Source of the DNA: Pseudophaeobacter leonis
GTDB lineage: Bacteria; Pseudomonadota; Alphaproteobacteria; Rhodobacterales; Rhodobacteraceae
Direction: 5' to 3'
NCBI RefSeq assembly: GCF_002087335.1
Contig: NZ_MWVJ01000051.1
Location: 1-33,267 of the forward strand
DNA: 33,267 bases
The notes under the pieces are model-generated. The model did no database searches. It was not told where the DNA came from and was given only the letters and a program-made list of their open reading frames with translations. Shown piece by piece: positions 16,200-24,906 of this stretch; within the stretch, counting starts at the first letter, position 1; each line of letters starts with the position of its first letter. A program made the position numbers and the translations under genes.

Positions 16200-16210
16200 G
16201 AGGCTATAGG
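16191..16210. repeat. 10-base tandem duplication over a stop codon
   Basis: AGGCTATAGG occurs twice, head to tail (16191-16200 and 16201-16210). The first copy holds the stop codon TAG of the NlpC/P60 gene. Confidence 0.9.
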
Positions 16211-16276
16211 CTGCACAGCAACGTGCATCAACATTGGCCAGAAACGCGGACCAGAGCAGACGGGCAATTTTGCCGA

Positions 16277-16621
16277 CTATTTTATCGCGCGAATAAGTTT
16301 TCGCTCCAGCACCCGCAGCACAGCTTTCAGATCAGAGCCGCGTTTCAACACCTGCCCATCGGCGCCCAGCACGGCATATTGCCCCTGACGATTGCGCAGC
16401 TTTGGCTGTTTCTCGATCCGGTAAAGCGGATGCTCGGCGGTGCGGCGAAAAATCGAAAACACGGCAAGTTCACGCAGGTTGGAGAGGCCGTAGTCGCGCC
16501 ACTCTCCAGCAGCGACCTTGCGGCCATATAGCGACATGATCACCGATATTTCGCGCCGGTCAAAGGCCACTTGTTGCGGGATAGGCGCGCCCGGTTTGGG
16601 CTGTATTTGATCTATGCTCAT
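16277..16621 (-). CDS. DUF2794 domain protein
   Basis: 114 residues from the ATG at 16621 (a TTG at 16627 is also possible). It is a small conserved protein of alphaproteobacteria with no known function. The family block VAFDRREISVIMSLYGRKVAAGEWRDY is clear, followed by FSIFRRTAEHPLYRIEKQPKLRNRQGQYAVL and a basic C-terminal helix (LKAVLRVLERKLIRAI). It is cytosolic with no membrane span. It is convergent with the NlpC/P60 gene, with 77 bases between the stops and no obvious terminator there. Confidence 0.88.
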   Translation of the reverse strand: MSIDQIQPKPGAPIPQQVAFDRREISVIMSLYGRKVAAGEWRDYGLSNLRELAVFSIFRRTAEHPLYRIEKQPKLRNRQGQYAVLGADGQVLKRGSDLKAVLRVLERKLIRAIK

Positions 16622-16755
16622 GCCCAAGGTTCACCGCAACCACAGTATTAATCAAGATGCTTTGCACCAAATCGAGCCTCAGCGATGCACCACAGGCACC
16701 CAATCCGCAACGCTTTTGCTCCCAAAGCCACCTGCGGTACTGCCAGGCTGAACTT

Positions 16756-16788
16756 CAGGCATCACTCAGGCTTCAGTCAGGCTTCACT
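16756..16788. repeat. Three 11-base tandem repeats at the end of the ArsR-type gene
   Basis: CAGGCATCACT, CAGGCTTCAGT and CAGGCTTCACT stand head to tail (16756-16766, 16767-16777, 16778-16788). They cover the stop codon of the regulator gene on the minus strand. Confidence 0.8.
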
Positions 16789-17418
16789 CAGTGTCTCGCT
16801 CCGCAATCCGAGAATTCCGTCAAGGCCGCGCGATCCCAGCCCGGTGAGCTGCAAGCCACGTTTGTGGCTGTTGCGCGCAACCCATCCCCGGTCAAAGGCA
16901 TGGGTCAGGATCTGCCGCCCCAAAGCGCCCGAGACATGCAGCCTACGCTCGCTCCAGTCCATACAGGGGCGCGCAAAGGGCTGGCGGGCGTCCCTGCCCG
17001 ATGGCTTCTCTGGCAGGCTGACACCCAGTTTCTGCCAGCTCTCATCCGGGCAGGCGCGAAAGCCACCGTTTTCTTCGACCAGCTGGCCGCGCTCCAGAAA
17101 CCGCGTGGTCATTGCCACCGCCAGAGGGCCGGCAAGGTGGTCGTAGCAGCTGCGCAGCTGGGCAATATTTCCAGCCTTGCGCCGCTGGGCGCGGAGCAGG
17201 TGATCGCTGGGCGCAATAGAGGCGAGCTGCTCCAGAACCCGCGCCACCTCGGCACTGGCCAGCCGGTGAAACACGCAGCGGCCCCGTTTCTCTGCCAGAA
17301 CCAGCCCCGCCTGCTGCAACAGACGCAGATGCGCCGTGGCGGTTTGGGCGGTGATGCCCGCCGCCGAGGCCAGCTCCTTGTTGGTAAAAGAGCGCCCCTC
17401 CATCAGCTCACAAAGCAT
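16777..17418 (-). CDS. ArsR-type winged-helix transcriptional regulator
   Basis: 213 residues from the first usable ATG. The N-terminal 60 residues are an ArsR-type winged helix: FTNKELASAAGITAQTATAHLRLLQQAGLV is the recognition part and AEKRGRCVFHRL the wing. The C-terminal 130 residues (CYDHLAGPLAVAMTTRFLERGQLV to HAFDRGWVARNSHKRGLQLTGLG) form a second conserved region without metal-binding Cys clusters, so a metal sensor role is unlikely. The coding pattern continues upstream of the ATG for 23 codons (encoding FDIIGQAISDASRTR, the normal first helix) back to a TAA at 17488-17490, with no ATG, GTG or TTG. The true start is therefore probably damaged or non-canonical. Target unknown. Confidence 0.78.
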   Translation of the reverse strand: MLCELMEGRSFTNKELASAAGITAQTATAHLRLLQQAGLVLAEKRGRCVFHRLASAEVARVLEQLASIAPSDHLLRAQRRKAGNIAQLRSCYDHLAGPLAVAMTTRFLERGQLVEENGGFRACPDESWQKLGVSLPEKPSGRDARQPFARPCMDWSERRLHVSGALGRQILTHAFDRGWVARNSHKRGLQLTGLGSRGLDGILGLRSETLSEA

Positions 17419-17490
17419 CCGGGTGCGGCTGGCATCGCTGATCGCCTGGCCAATGATATCAAATCGCGGCGTGGGCTGACCTGATGGTTA

Positions 17491-18010
17491 CCGCAAGACA
17501 CAGGCGCTGCCCAAGGGAAACCCTTCGGCTCTGGAACGAAGGATCTGGGGCCTAACCCATCCGTGTTCAGGCCAATTCTCCTACGCGAAATCCTTCCAGC
17601 AAGGAGCGGCCAGAACCGCGCCGAGGCTCTTTCGCTGCGATCCCGATATTTAACGCAGAAATAACCTGAGTGGTGCAGACTTTTTCAAAATGGCGAATTT
17701 CACAATGGCGCATGGGCCGCTCTGGCTGCCCTGCGCCAGAGGTAAAACCCGCGCGGTGCCAGGTCGCGAACCCCAGAGGGACAGCTCGCGACAGCAAAGG
17801 GACAGAACGGGCGATGGGATGTGTTAAGGTGATCGGACAGAGCAGGCTGATGGGACATGATACGATGCATTTGACAATACAGGACAGGCCAGAGGGCGTT
17901 CTGCCATCTGCGCCACAAGCGCCACGCAATATTTGCGGCATTAATTCCCGAGCGCCGAGTCGGCCAGATCAGCCCCCCTGGCCTGCCTGCCCTTTCAGGG
18001 AGGGCGCAAT
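17491..18010. other. 520-base gap upstream of the cytochrome gene
   Basis: No credible gene; the open frames here on both strands lack ribosome sites and protein character. It has a near-repeat AAAATGGCGAATTTCACAATGGCG region at about 17686-17711 and a TTGACA at 17871-17876 without a clear partner. A promoter for the cytochrome gene is expected here but cannot be placed. Confidence 0.5.
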
Positions 18011-18511
18011 ATGAATGCCGCCCCTCTCTTCTCCCGGCTCTCCCGGCGTTTGACCGGGGCTTTTTGTGCACTATGTCTGGGCCTCTTTGTGCTGACGTCA
18101 CAACTGGATGCTGGCAGTGCGATTATCACCGACCGCCATGTCCAGAGTCGCATCACTCTCATGACCGGACAAAAGGCCGCCCTCATCACCTTTAGCGATA
18201 TGGTGGCCGGGCGAACGCCCTATAACGCCGCCTCAGCCCGGGCCGCACGCCGCGCCCTGATCTCAGCCACCGGCACGATTCCCAAGCGGTTCAGAAAGCA
18301 GCGTATGGAGCCCAATTCACATGCGAGGCCCGAGATCTGGCTGCAATGGACGGATTTCAAACAACGCGCCGCGACCGCCCGCCTGATGGCCAAAGAGATC
18401 AACAGCAGGTCCCTGACCGGGCTGCGCCGCACCATTCCCCCGATGATAGAGGCCTGTCACAGCTGCCACGAGACCTATCGCGGCACCCAAAACAGGGCGA
18501 TTACGCACTAG
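18011..18511 (+). CDS. Cytochrome c'/c556-like protein
   Basis: 166 residues with an N-terminal signal sequence (RRLTGAFCALCLGLFVLTSQ, about residues 12-31), so export to the periplasm is expected. The heme-binding motif CHSCH (Cys149, Cys152, His153) is close to the C-terminus, the mark of the four-helix-bundle cytochrome c' class. The middle has the family pattern RITLMTGQKAALITFSDMVAG, followed by MEPNSHARPEIWLQWTDFKQRA. Such proteins bind NO or carry electrons; whether this is a c' (no Met ligand) or c556 (Met ligand, possibly Met51) type cannot be settled by eye. The ribosome site AGGGAGG is strong. It is not next to other respiratory genes. Confidence 0.85.
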   Translation: MNAAPLFSRLSRRLTGAFCALCLGLFVLTSQLDAGSAIITDRHVQSRITLMTGQKAALITFSDMVAGRTPYNAASARAARRALISATGTIPKRFRKQRMEPNSHARPEIWLQWTDFKQRAATARLMAKEINSRSLTGLRRTIPPMIEACHSCHETYRGTQNRAITH

Positions 18512-18717
18512 CTCCTTGGCTATGTGCACGCCCCGCGCCCAGTCCAGCACAGCTGCAGCACAGCAACTTTGGGCCGCGGAAAAGCAGTTGCGCCACCTCC
18601 AAACGAGAGTGAAAGATACGTTTGACGAGGCCGCTCACAGAAAAGCCCACAGGTGAGGCCCACAGGAAAACAAGCGCCTTAAACGCCCTGATTAGGGGCA
18701 GCCGTCCGGTACGGAGC

Positions 18718-19344
18718 TCAGCTTGGCGAGGCTGCGTACCGGGCCAGGAAGGTCTCGACTGCACCGTCGATCACCCGACGGCGGTCTTCATCCGACACAT
18801 CAGGGTCGATCTTGAACAGCACGCGCGGCACCAGGTCAGCGCGGCAGAGCTCGGCAAATTGATCGGCGGCGAGGTCAAAATCCTCAATCACCAACTCGCC
18901 CTTGGCCGTGGCACTGTGCAGATAGTCGCGGATCTTGCTGCGGCTCAGCATCGGGCCACTCTCGTAGAACTGCCGCCCAAGATCCGGAAACCGGTCGGCC
19001 TCAGCCACGCAGATACGGACCATGCGCATGCCAAAATCAGACAGGCTGGCGGACAGGATGTGCCCGGCGGCAGCGCGCAGAACCTCGCGCGGCGGGCAAC
19101 TGGCTGCGGCCAGGTCCATCGGGGCATTCGCCTGACGGGCACACTCGCTGCGGGCAACCTCCATGAACAAGAGCCGCTTGTCCGGGAAATAGTTGTAGAG
19201 GGTCGCCTTGGATACCCCGGCCACCCGGGCGATTTCGTCAACACTGGCGCCTTCAAAACCATCCGCCAGAAAGACCTCGCGCGCGCCTTTCAGGACCTGG
19301 TCAAATTTCCGTCCCGTTCGCAAAATGCTGGCGTGTTCGTTCAT
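18718..19344 (-). CDS. TetR-family transcriptional regulator
   Basis: 208 residues with ribosome site GAGGT before the ATG. The N-terminal helix-turn-helix is clear: residues 15-60, with REVFLADGFEGASVDEIARVAGVSKATLYNYFPDKRLLF. The C-terminal domain reads RMVRICVAEADRFPDLGRQFYESGP, resembling AcrR-type regulators of the AefR_C group, which usually repress an efflux or catabolic gene nearby. The divergent neighbour, an AEC-type permease starting 450 bases away, is a possible target, but two palindromic repeats lie between them and no clear operator is seen. The frame is clean. Confidence 0.92.
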   Translation of the reverse strand: MNEHASILRTGRKFDQVLKGAREVFLADGFEGASVDEIARVAGVSKATLYNYFPDKRLLFMEVARSECARQANAPMDLAAASCPPREVLRAAAGHILSASLSDFGMRMVRICVAEADRFPDLGRQFYESGPMLSRSKIRDYLHSATAKGELVIEDFDLAADQFAELCRADLVPRVLFKIDPDVSDEDRRRVIDGAVETFLARYAASPS

Positions 19345-19465
19345 GGCTGACCTCGTGGCGCTGGCGGGAAGGAACCCCTACCCTAGCGCAGAGTGGCAGG
19401 GTTCAACAACACTCTCCGCAGGGTCCCTTGCCCCAAAGGCCCAATCCGGGCGTAATAGCCGGGGG

Positions 19466-19538
19466 GCTCCCGCCCACCCCTGGACCTTCTTGCGAAGGTC
19501 AGGGTCGTTGGGCAAGGCGCCGCGCTGTCGCGCGGCGC
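19466..19538 (-). repeat. Composite palindromic repeat, copy D (inverted)
   Basis: Read on the minus strand, the parts come in the same order as in copy A: hairpin GCGCCGCGC/GCGCGGCGC with loop GACA (19517-19538), core GCCCAACG (19506-19513), second hairpin GACCTTC/GAAGGTC (19483-19500), and end block GGGCGGGAGC (19466-19475). It faces away from copy B, 115 bases to the right. Confidence 0.75.
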
Positions 19539-19652
19539 GGCACCGCAGTACAAAATCCACTTTGTGAACCGCCAGCGTCGCACGATCTCTACCGATAAGC
19601 GCCCAGCATCATGGAAAATTTCGCCTCATACCTCTCCCAGAATGCGCCACCC

Positions 19653-19725
19653 GCACCGCGCCACAGCGCGGTGCCCGGCCCAACGGGAGGCGGGCATCTT
19701 TGATGCCCAAACGACGGGCGGGAGC
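19653..19725 (+). repeat. Composite palindromic repeat, copy B
   Basis: First hairpin GCACCGCGC/GCGCGGTGC with loop CACA (19653-19674), core CCGGCCCAACGGG (19675-19687), second hairpin GGGCATC/GATGCCC with loop TTT (19692-19708), end block GGGCGGGAGC (19716-19725). The last base is 69 bases before the permease start, so it lies in that gene's leader or promoter region. Confidence 0.75.
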
Positions 19726-19794
19726 TCTGCCTTTCACCTCTCCAGCTCTCCTTTCAGCCTTGCCTTTTTAATCAGAGCCGCTAGCAATCGAAAC

Positions 19795-20723
19795 ATGGTC
19801 GACATATTCTTCAGAACACTGCCCTTTTTTGCAATTATCGGTCTTGGATACTGGGCCGGTCGGACGCGGTTTTTCACCGAAGAGGCCACGGCCTATCTCA
19901 CCAAATTTGTCTTCTTCTTCCCGCTGTCTGCGATGATTTTCCGGTTTGCGGCCAATCTGTCCTTTGCGGAAATCTTTGATCTGGATCTGGTATTTGCCTA
20001 TCTGGCGGGCACCTTGGCGGTCTATATTCTGGTCACCCTTGTTGCCATGCTGCGTCGCCTCGACAGCCCACTGCCGCTGTCGAGGCCCAATGCGCGGCGA
20101 TCGGCAATGTTGGTTTCCTTGGCCTTCCCATGATGGCCATGCTCTTTGGCGAAGCCTCCATCGCCCCCATGATGGTGGTGCTCAGCGTTGACCTGGTGGT
20201 GTTCTCCTCGCTCATCGTGATCCTGATCAATCTCGGGCGTGGATCTGGCCTGGGCCTTTCTACGTTAAAACTGGTTTTGCTTGGCCTGCTGCGCAACCCG
20301 ATGATTCTCGCCATCTGCGCGGGCCTTGCCTGGTCTGCTGCAGAAATCCCGATCCCGGTGCCGATGAATGACTTCCTCTCCATCCTGGGCGGTGCTGCCA
20401 CCCCGGGCGCCCTGTTTGCCATTGGCGCCTCGCTGGCGTCAAAATCCGCCGAGCGCATGCAGGTCGCCATCTGGCTCAGCTTTGCCAAACTGGTGCTGCA
20501 CCCGCTCTGCGTCGCCTTTGGCGTCCTCTACCTGTTTCCGGTCACGCCTTTTTCTGCGATGATCGCCATTGCTGCAGCCTCGCTGCCGGTGGCCGGAAAT
20601 GTCTACATGCTGGCACAGCACTACGGGGTGGCTCCGCACCGCGCCTCGGCCGCCATTCTGATTTCAACCCTGCTGTCGATTGTCACCGTTCCCCTGGTGA
20701 TCGCCTGGGTTGCAACGCTCTGA
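19795..20723 (+). pseudogene. AEC (auxin efflux carrier) family permease, frameshifted
   Basis: An inner-membrane transporter of the AEC family (Pfam Mem_trans), about ten spans; relatives carry malate or other organic acids, or auxin-like compounds. The first part from the ATG at 19795 (MVDIFFRTLPFFAIIGLGYWAG) runs to a stop at 20131-20133, but the protein character switches frame at CCC, 20067-20069. One missing base there joins it to AAVEAQCAAIGNVGFLGLP and on through SILGGAATPGALFAIGASLA to the stop at 20723. With the base restored the product is 309 residues, normal for the family. The second half also appears as a free-standing open frame from 20130, but that start lies inside a conserved segment. 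No ribosome site of good quality is seen at 19795. Confidence 0.82.
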
Positions 20724-20867
20724 TGCGACCCCGGATCAGACAACGGGTCAAACAATTCAGCTTTTTGTAACGTGATTGCCGCAAAACACCTGTAGCTGCT
20801 GCGGCTCCACTGGACCTGCGCGCGGCCGGCAGGTAGCGATATGGCAACCACATAGAGGAGCCTCACC

Positions 20868-21701
20868 ATGGAAACCGTCTCGCAGAACAAGGCCTTTGGC
20901 GGCCAGCAGGGTGTCTATCGTCACAAAAGCAGCACCACCAACTGCGACATGACCTTTGGTCTGTTTCTGCCCGAAGAGGCCAAAGACGGCCCGGTGCCGA
21001 TCCTGTGGTACCTCTCGGGCCTTACCTGCAACCACGAAAACGCCATGACCAAGGCAGGGGCGCAGGCCTGGTGCGCCGAACAGGGCATCGCCATTGTGTT
21101 TCCAGACACCGCCCCACGTGGCGAGGGCGTCGCCGATGACGAGGCCTATGATCTTGGTCAGGGGGCCGGGTTTTACGTCAACGCCACACAAGAGCACTGG
21201 GCCGCGCACTACCAGATGTGGGACTATCTCGCCGACGAGCTGCCCGCGCTGCTGGGCGAGCATTTTGCCATCGATCTCAACCGTCAGGCCATCACCGGCC
21301 ACTCCATGGGCGGCCATGGTGCGCTAACCTTGGCGATGAACCTGCCGGGCCGCTTCCGCTCGGTCTCGGCCTTTGCACCGATCTGCAACCCGACCGGGGC
21401 CGACTGGGGCCGCAAGCAGCTCAGCGCCTACCTTGGCGATGACGAGACCACCTGGGTCAAACATGACGCCTCGCTCATGATGCGCGACACTGGCTTTGAT
21501 GGTCCGGTTCTGATTGATACCGGCACGGCGGACCAGTTCATTGACCTGTTGCGCCCCGAAACGCTGGCGACAGCCATGGCGGAAAAACGTCAGGACGCCA
21601 TCCTGCGCCTGCAGCCGGGCTATGATCATAGCTATTTCTTTGTTTCCAGCTTCATGGAAGACCACGTCACCTTCCACGCCGAAGCTCTGTACCGGGACTG
21701 A
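20868..21701 (+). CDS. fghA: S-formylglutathione hydrolase
   Basis: 277 residues with ribosome site GAGGAG before the ATG. It hydrolyses S-formylglutathione to formate and glutathione, the second step of glutathione-dependent formaldehyde detoxification, in the cytosol. It is an alpha/beta hydrolase: nucleophile Ser146 in GHSMGGHGAL, acid Asp222 in GTADQF and His254 in GYDHSYFF. WYLSGLTCNHENAMTKAGAQ and FAPICNPT are typical of the family. The partner dehydrogenase (adhI/frmA type) is not in the window. The frame is clean. The next gene, sthA, begins 3 bases after its stop, so the two may be co-transcribed. Confidence 0.96.
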   Translation: METVSQNKAFGGQQGVYRHKSSTTNCDMTFGLFLPEEAKDGPVPILWYLSGLTCNHENAMTKAGAQAWCAEQGIAIVFPDTAPRGEGVADDEAYDLGQGAGFYVNATQEHWAAHYQMWDYLADELPALLGEHFAIDLNRQAITGHSMGGHGALTLAMNLPGRFRSVSAFAPICNPTGADWGRKQLSAYLGDDETTWVKHDASLMMRDTGFDGPVLIDTGTADQFIDLLRPETLATAMAEKRQDAILRLQPGYDHSYFFVSSFMEDHVTFHAEALYRD

Positions 21702-21704
21702 TCC

Positions 21705-23238
21705 ATGACACCCTCCACCACCCCGACCATGACTGATTTCGACTATGATTATGACCTTGTAATCATCGTATCCGTCCCCTCGGGTCGTACAGCAGCCATT
21801 CAGGCGGGCAAACTGAAACGCCGGGTGCTGGTGATCGACCGGGCGGACCGGCTGGGCGGGGTATCGGTGCATACCGGCGCCGTGCCGTCAAAAACCCTGC
21901 GCGAAACCGTGCTGAACCTCTCTGGCTGGCGCGAGCGCAGCTTTTATGGCCGCGCCTACCGGGTGAAAGACCAGATCGCCGCCGAAGACCTGAAGGCCCG
22001 TCTGCATATGACGCTGGACCACGAGGTGGATGTGCTGGAACATCAGTTCAACCGCAACCACGTGGAATGGCTGGCCGGTCTGGCCAAATTCATTGGCCCA
22101 AACGAAGTCGAGGTCGCCACCGAGGCCGGAGACACCACCCGGATCACCGGCGAAAAATTCCTCATCGCCACCGGCACCCGCACCTATCGGCCAGACAATG
22201 TGCCCTTCAATGGGAGAACCGTTGTCGACGGCGACGAGTTCCTGGAGATGGCCTCTATTCCACGCTCGCTGATTGTGGTCGGAGCCGGCGTCATCGGGGT
22301 GGAATATGCCACCATGTTCTCGACCCTTGATGTGCGTGTCACGCTGATCGAGCCACGCGATACCTTTCTGGATTTCATCGACAGCACCCTCATTCAGGAT
22401 TTCACCCATCAGATCCGCGAAAACGGCGTTGATCTGCGCCTTGGCTCTGCGATTGAGAGCATCGAAGACGAAGGCGACCATATCGAGGTCACGCTTGGAC
22501 AATGGCCGTCACGTCCGCAGTGAAATGCTGCTGTTTGCAGCAGGTCGCATGGGCAACACCGACGGGCTGAACCTCAAATCCGTTGGGCTGGAGACCGATC
22601 ATCGTGGGCGGCTGAGTGTGGAGCGCAAGACCTACCAGACCGAGGTGCCGCATATCTATGCCACCGGCGATGTGATCGGCCACCCCTCGCTGGCCTCGAC
22701 CTCGCTGCAGCAGGGGCGCGTTGCCGCCTGTCACGCGCTGGAGACTCCGACGCTGCCCGAAAGCCCCTGGTATCCCTATGGCATCTATTCGGTGCCGGAA
22801 ATGTCCACCTGCGGCATGTCAGAAGAAGAGCTGCAGGAGCGTGGCATCAACTACGAGATCGGCGTTGCCCGTTTCCGCGAGACCTCGCGCGGGCATATCA
22901 TGGGGCTGGAGCACGGCATGTTGAAAATGCTGATCAGCCTTAAAACGCGCCGGGTTCTGGGGGTGCAGATCGTTGGCGAAGGCGCCACCGAGCTGATCCA
23001 TATTGGTCAGGCGGTGATGAACCTGCAGGGCACGGTGGACTATTTTGTCCAGAACACCTTTAACTATCCGACCCTGGCCGAGGCCTATAAAATCGCCGGT
23101 CTTGACGCCTTTAACCGCATGCCGATCCCGGATGAGTTCAAGGTGAAAAAGCCAGCCGCAAAAGCCGCCCCAAAGGCCGCCCCAAAATCCAGGGCAAAAC
23201 CGGCCGCCGCCCGCGCCGACAAAAAGGCCAGCAAGTGA
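21705..23238 (+). pseudogene. sthA: Soluble NAD(P) transhydrogenase, frameshifted and with altered FAD motif
   Basis: A flavoprotein that moves hydride between NADPH and NAD+. The start is 21705 or 21729 (MTDFDYDYD). The family block RADRLGGVSVHTGAVPSKTLRETVLNLSGWRERS is clear, as is the second nucleotide site VVGAGVIGVEYATMF. As in SthA proteins generally, the disulfide Cys pair of related reductases is absent (TGAVPSKT). An extra G at 22497-22498 breaks the frame after HIEVTL; removing it restores DNGRHVRSEMLLFAAGRMGN and the rest. The FAD motif GxGxxG reads VSVPSG: both first glycines are Val (21768-21770, 21774-21776). The C-terminus carries about 30 Lys/Ala/Pro-rich residues beyond the usual end. 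Corrected length is about 510 residues against 466 in E. coli. Confidence 0.88.
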
Positions 23239-23693
23239 GCTCGCTGTATATCGACGCCGACGCCTGCCCGGTCAAAGAAGAGGCCGAGCGGGTGGCAACC
23301 CGCCACAAGATCAAGATGTATGTGGTCTCCAACGGCGGACTGCGTCCATCGCGCAACCCGCTTGTGGAGAATATCATCGTCTCTGAAGGCCCCGATGTGG
23401 CGGATATGTGGATCGAAGAGCGCTGCGGCACCGGCGATGTGGTGGTCACCGGCGACATCCCTCTGGCGGCCAAATGCATCGAGGCCGGCGCAAGCGTGCT
23501 GCGCCAAAATGGCGAGCGCTTTACCCCGGCCCATATCGGCCAGCAGCTGGCGATGCGCGACCTGATGGCGGATTTGCGCGCCGCCAATCCCCTGGGCGCT
23601 GGTGGTTCTGGCAAAGGCTTTACCAAAGCGGATCGGTCCCGGTTTTTAGACTCACTGGAACGCGAGGTCCGCGCCGCCAAATCCCTCGGCTAA
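23235..23693 (+). CDS. YaiI/YqxD family protein (DUF188)
   Basis: 152 residues starting with GTG that overlaps the sthA stop by 4 bases (GTGA), so translation is probably coupled. The family block [20 protein letters not shown] at the N-terminus and [21 protein letters not shown] in the middle place conserved Asp residues as in PIN/NYN-like nuclease folds. The segment [21 protein letters not shown] is also characteristic. A nuclease role has been proposed for the fold but not shown, so I give no function. The frame is clean. Confidence 0.92.
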   Translation: MSSLYIDADACPVKEEAERVATRHKIKMYVVSNGGLRPSRNPLVENIIVSEGPDVADMWIEERCGTGDVVVTGDIPLAAKCIEAGASVLRQNGERFTPAHIGQQLAMRDLMADLRAANPLGAGGSGKGFTKADRSRFLDSLEREVRAAKSLG

Positions 23694-23701
23694 AGCCCCT
23701 C

Positions 23702-23719
23702 GCGTCAGTGGCGTCAGTG
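23702..23719. repeat. 9-base tandem duplication
   Basis: GCGTCAGTG occurs twice head to tail (23702-23710, 23711-23719), 9 bases after the stop of the YaiI-family gene. Confidence 0.9.
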
Positions 23720-23904
23720 GCTTTCACTTGAGACCGGATACCGCGCTCAAAGGCGCCAATGCTCTCTCAAACCGCGTCTCAGCAAACCGGCGCTTTGCCG
23801 ATCCAGAGCCAGAGCAAATCTTTTCCACGCTCCCCTGGCTCCCCCCATTGCCCCGGCTCAATATTTGCGCGATGCATCTTCCTGTGGTGCATTGGGAGGC
23901 TGTG

Positions 23905-24906
23905 ATGAGCGACACACTGAAGGTCAGCCTGGTTGGGTTATTTGCCGCGGCCGGAACGGCCATCTGCTTTTCCATCATCGACGTGCTGGTCAAATTCCTC
24001 TCCGGGGATTACCCGCTCTATCAGGTGGTCTTTTTGCGCTCGCTGGTGGCCCTGCCGGTGCTGCTTTTGATCCTTGTGCCACTGGAAGGCGGCTATCACG
24101 TGTTGCGCACCCGGCAGCCAAAACTGCACCTGATCCGCTGCGGCGCGGTGCTGTTTGCCAATATTTGTTTTTACACCGGCCTTGCCACCATGCCGATAGC
24201 CGATGCGGTGGCCATTGCTTTTGCCACGCCGCTGATCGTCACCATCCTGTCGGTCTTTTTGCTGGGCGAGCGCCCCGGCATCTGGCGCTGGAGCGCTGTG
24301 GCCGTTGGCTTTGCGGGCGTGTTGATCATTATGCGCCCAGGGCCCGGAACCTTTCAGGCGGCGGCTATGCTACCGTTTTTTGGTGCCTGCGGCTATGCCA
24401 CCCTGCATGTGCTGACCCGGCGCGCGGGGGGCGCTGACAGTGCAGCGGCGCTGACCTTCTACCCCTCGATCTGCTTCATGCTCGTCAGCGCCCTTGTGGG
24501 GCTCACCACCGGGGACGGGCGGTTTTCCACCGGCGACAGTCTGGCTGTGAACTTTATCCTGCGGGCCTGGATCTGGCCCGCGCCCGGAGACTGGTGGGCC
24601 TTTGTTGCCCTTGGGCTGACCGCATCAATTGGCGGCTATCTGATCAGCTTTGCCTATCGCCACTGCGAGGCGGGACTGGTGGCACCCTTTGAATATATCG
24701 CCATGCCGATGGCGGTTATTTGGGGGATTTTGGTGTTTCAGGAATGGCCAGATTTCCCAGTTTGGATCGGAAGTGCCTTAATCATTGCGCCGGTCTTGTT
24801 TCTCTCTGGCGCGAGACCCGCAACAACCGCCCCACCAGCCGCCCACGCCCGCGCTCCACCGGCTAGAAAGCAGCTAAGACATGACAATAGACGCAGTCGT
24901 CTTTGA
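23905..24906 (+). CDS. DMT-superfamily (EamA) transporter, likely 3' frameshift
   Basis: An inner-membrane protein with ten spans in two EamA repeats. The ATG at 23905 follows GGGAGG closely; the frame is open upstream to 23728 but that part is not protein-like. Repeat one has FLRSLVALPVLL and IADAVAIAFATPLIVTILSVFLLGERPG; repeat two ends ACEAGL-like with HCEAGLVAPFEYIAMPMAVIWG. The tail as written (ARPATTAPPAAHARAPPARKQL) is not family-like and overlaps the next gene by 26 bases. One missing base in TCTCTCT (24801-24807) would give WRETRNNRPTSRPRPRSTG and a stop at 24864-24866, 14 bases before the next start, with WRE typical of the family. The substrate is unknown. Confidence 0.85.
   Translation: MSDTLKVSLVGLFAAAGTAICFSIIDVLVKFLSGDYPLYQVVFLRSLVALPVLLLILVPLEGGYHVLRTRQPKLHLIRCGAVLFANICFYTGLATMPIADAVAIAFATPLIVTILSVFLLGERPGIWRWSAVAVGFAGVLIIMRPGPGTFQAAAMLPFFGACGYATLHVLTRRAGGADSAAALTFYPSICFMLVSALVGLTTGDGRFSTGDSLAVNFILRAWIWPAPGDWWAFVALGLTASIGGYLISFAYRHCEAGLVAPFEYIAMPMAVIWGILVFQEWPDFPVWIGSALIIAPVLFLSGARPATTAPPAAHARAPPARKQLRHDNRRSRL

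Noticed and set aside
17491..18010. A gene in the 520-base gap before the cytochrome gene (open frames at 17567-17941 minus and 17670-18014 plus).
   Set aside because: No ribosome sites, protein sequences look random, and neither has a recognisable motif.
20130..20723. A separate 197-residue membrane protein gene.
   Set aside because: It is the second half of the AEC permease; its apparent start is inside the conserved segment GNVGFLGLPMM.
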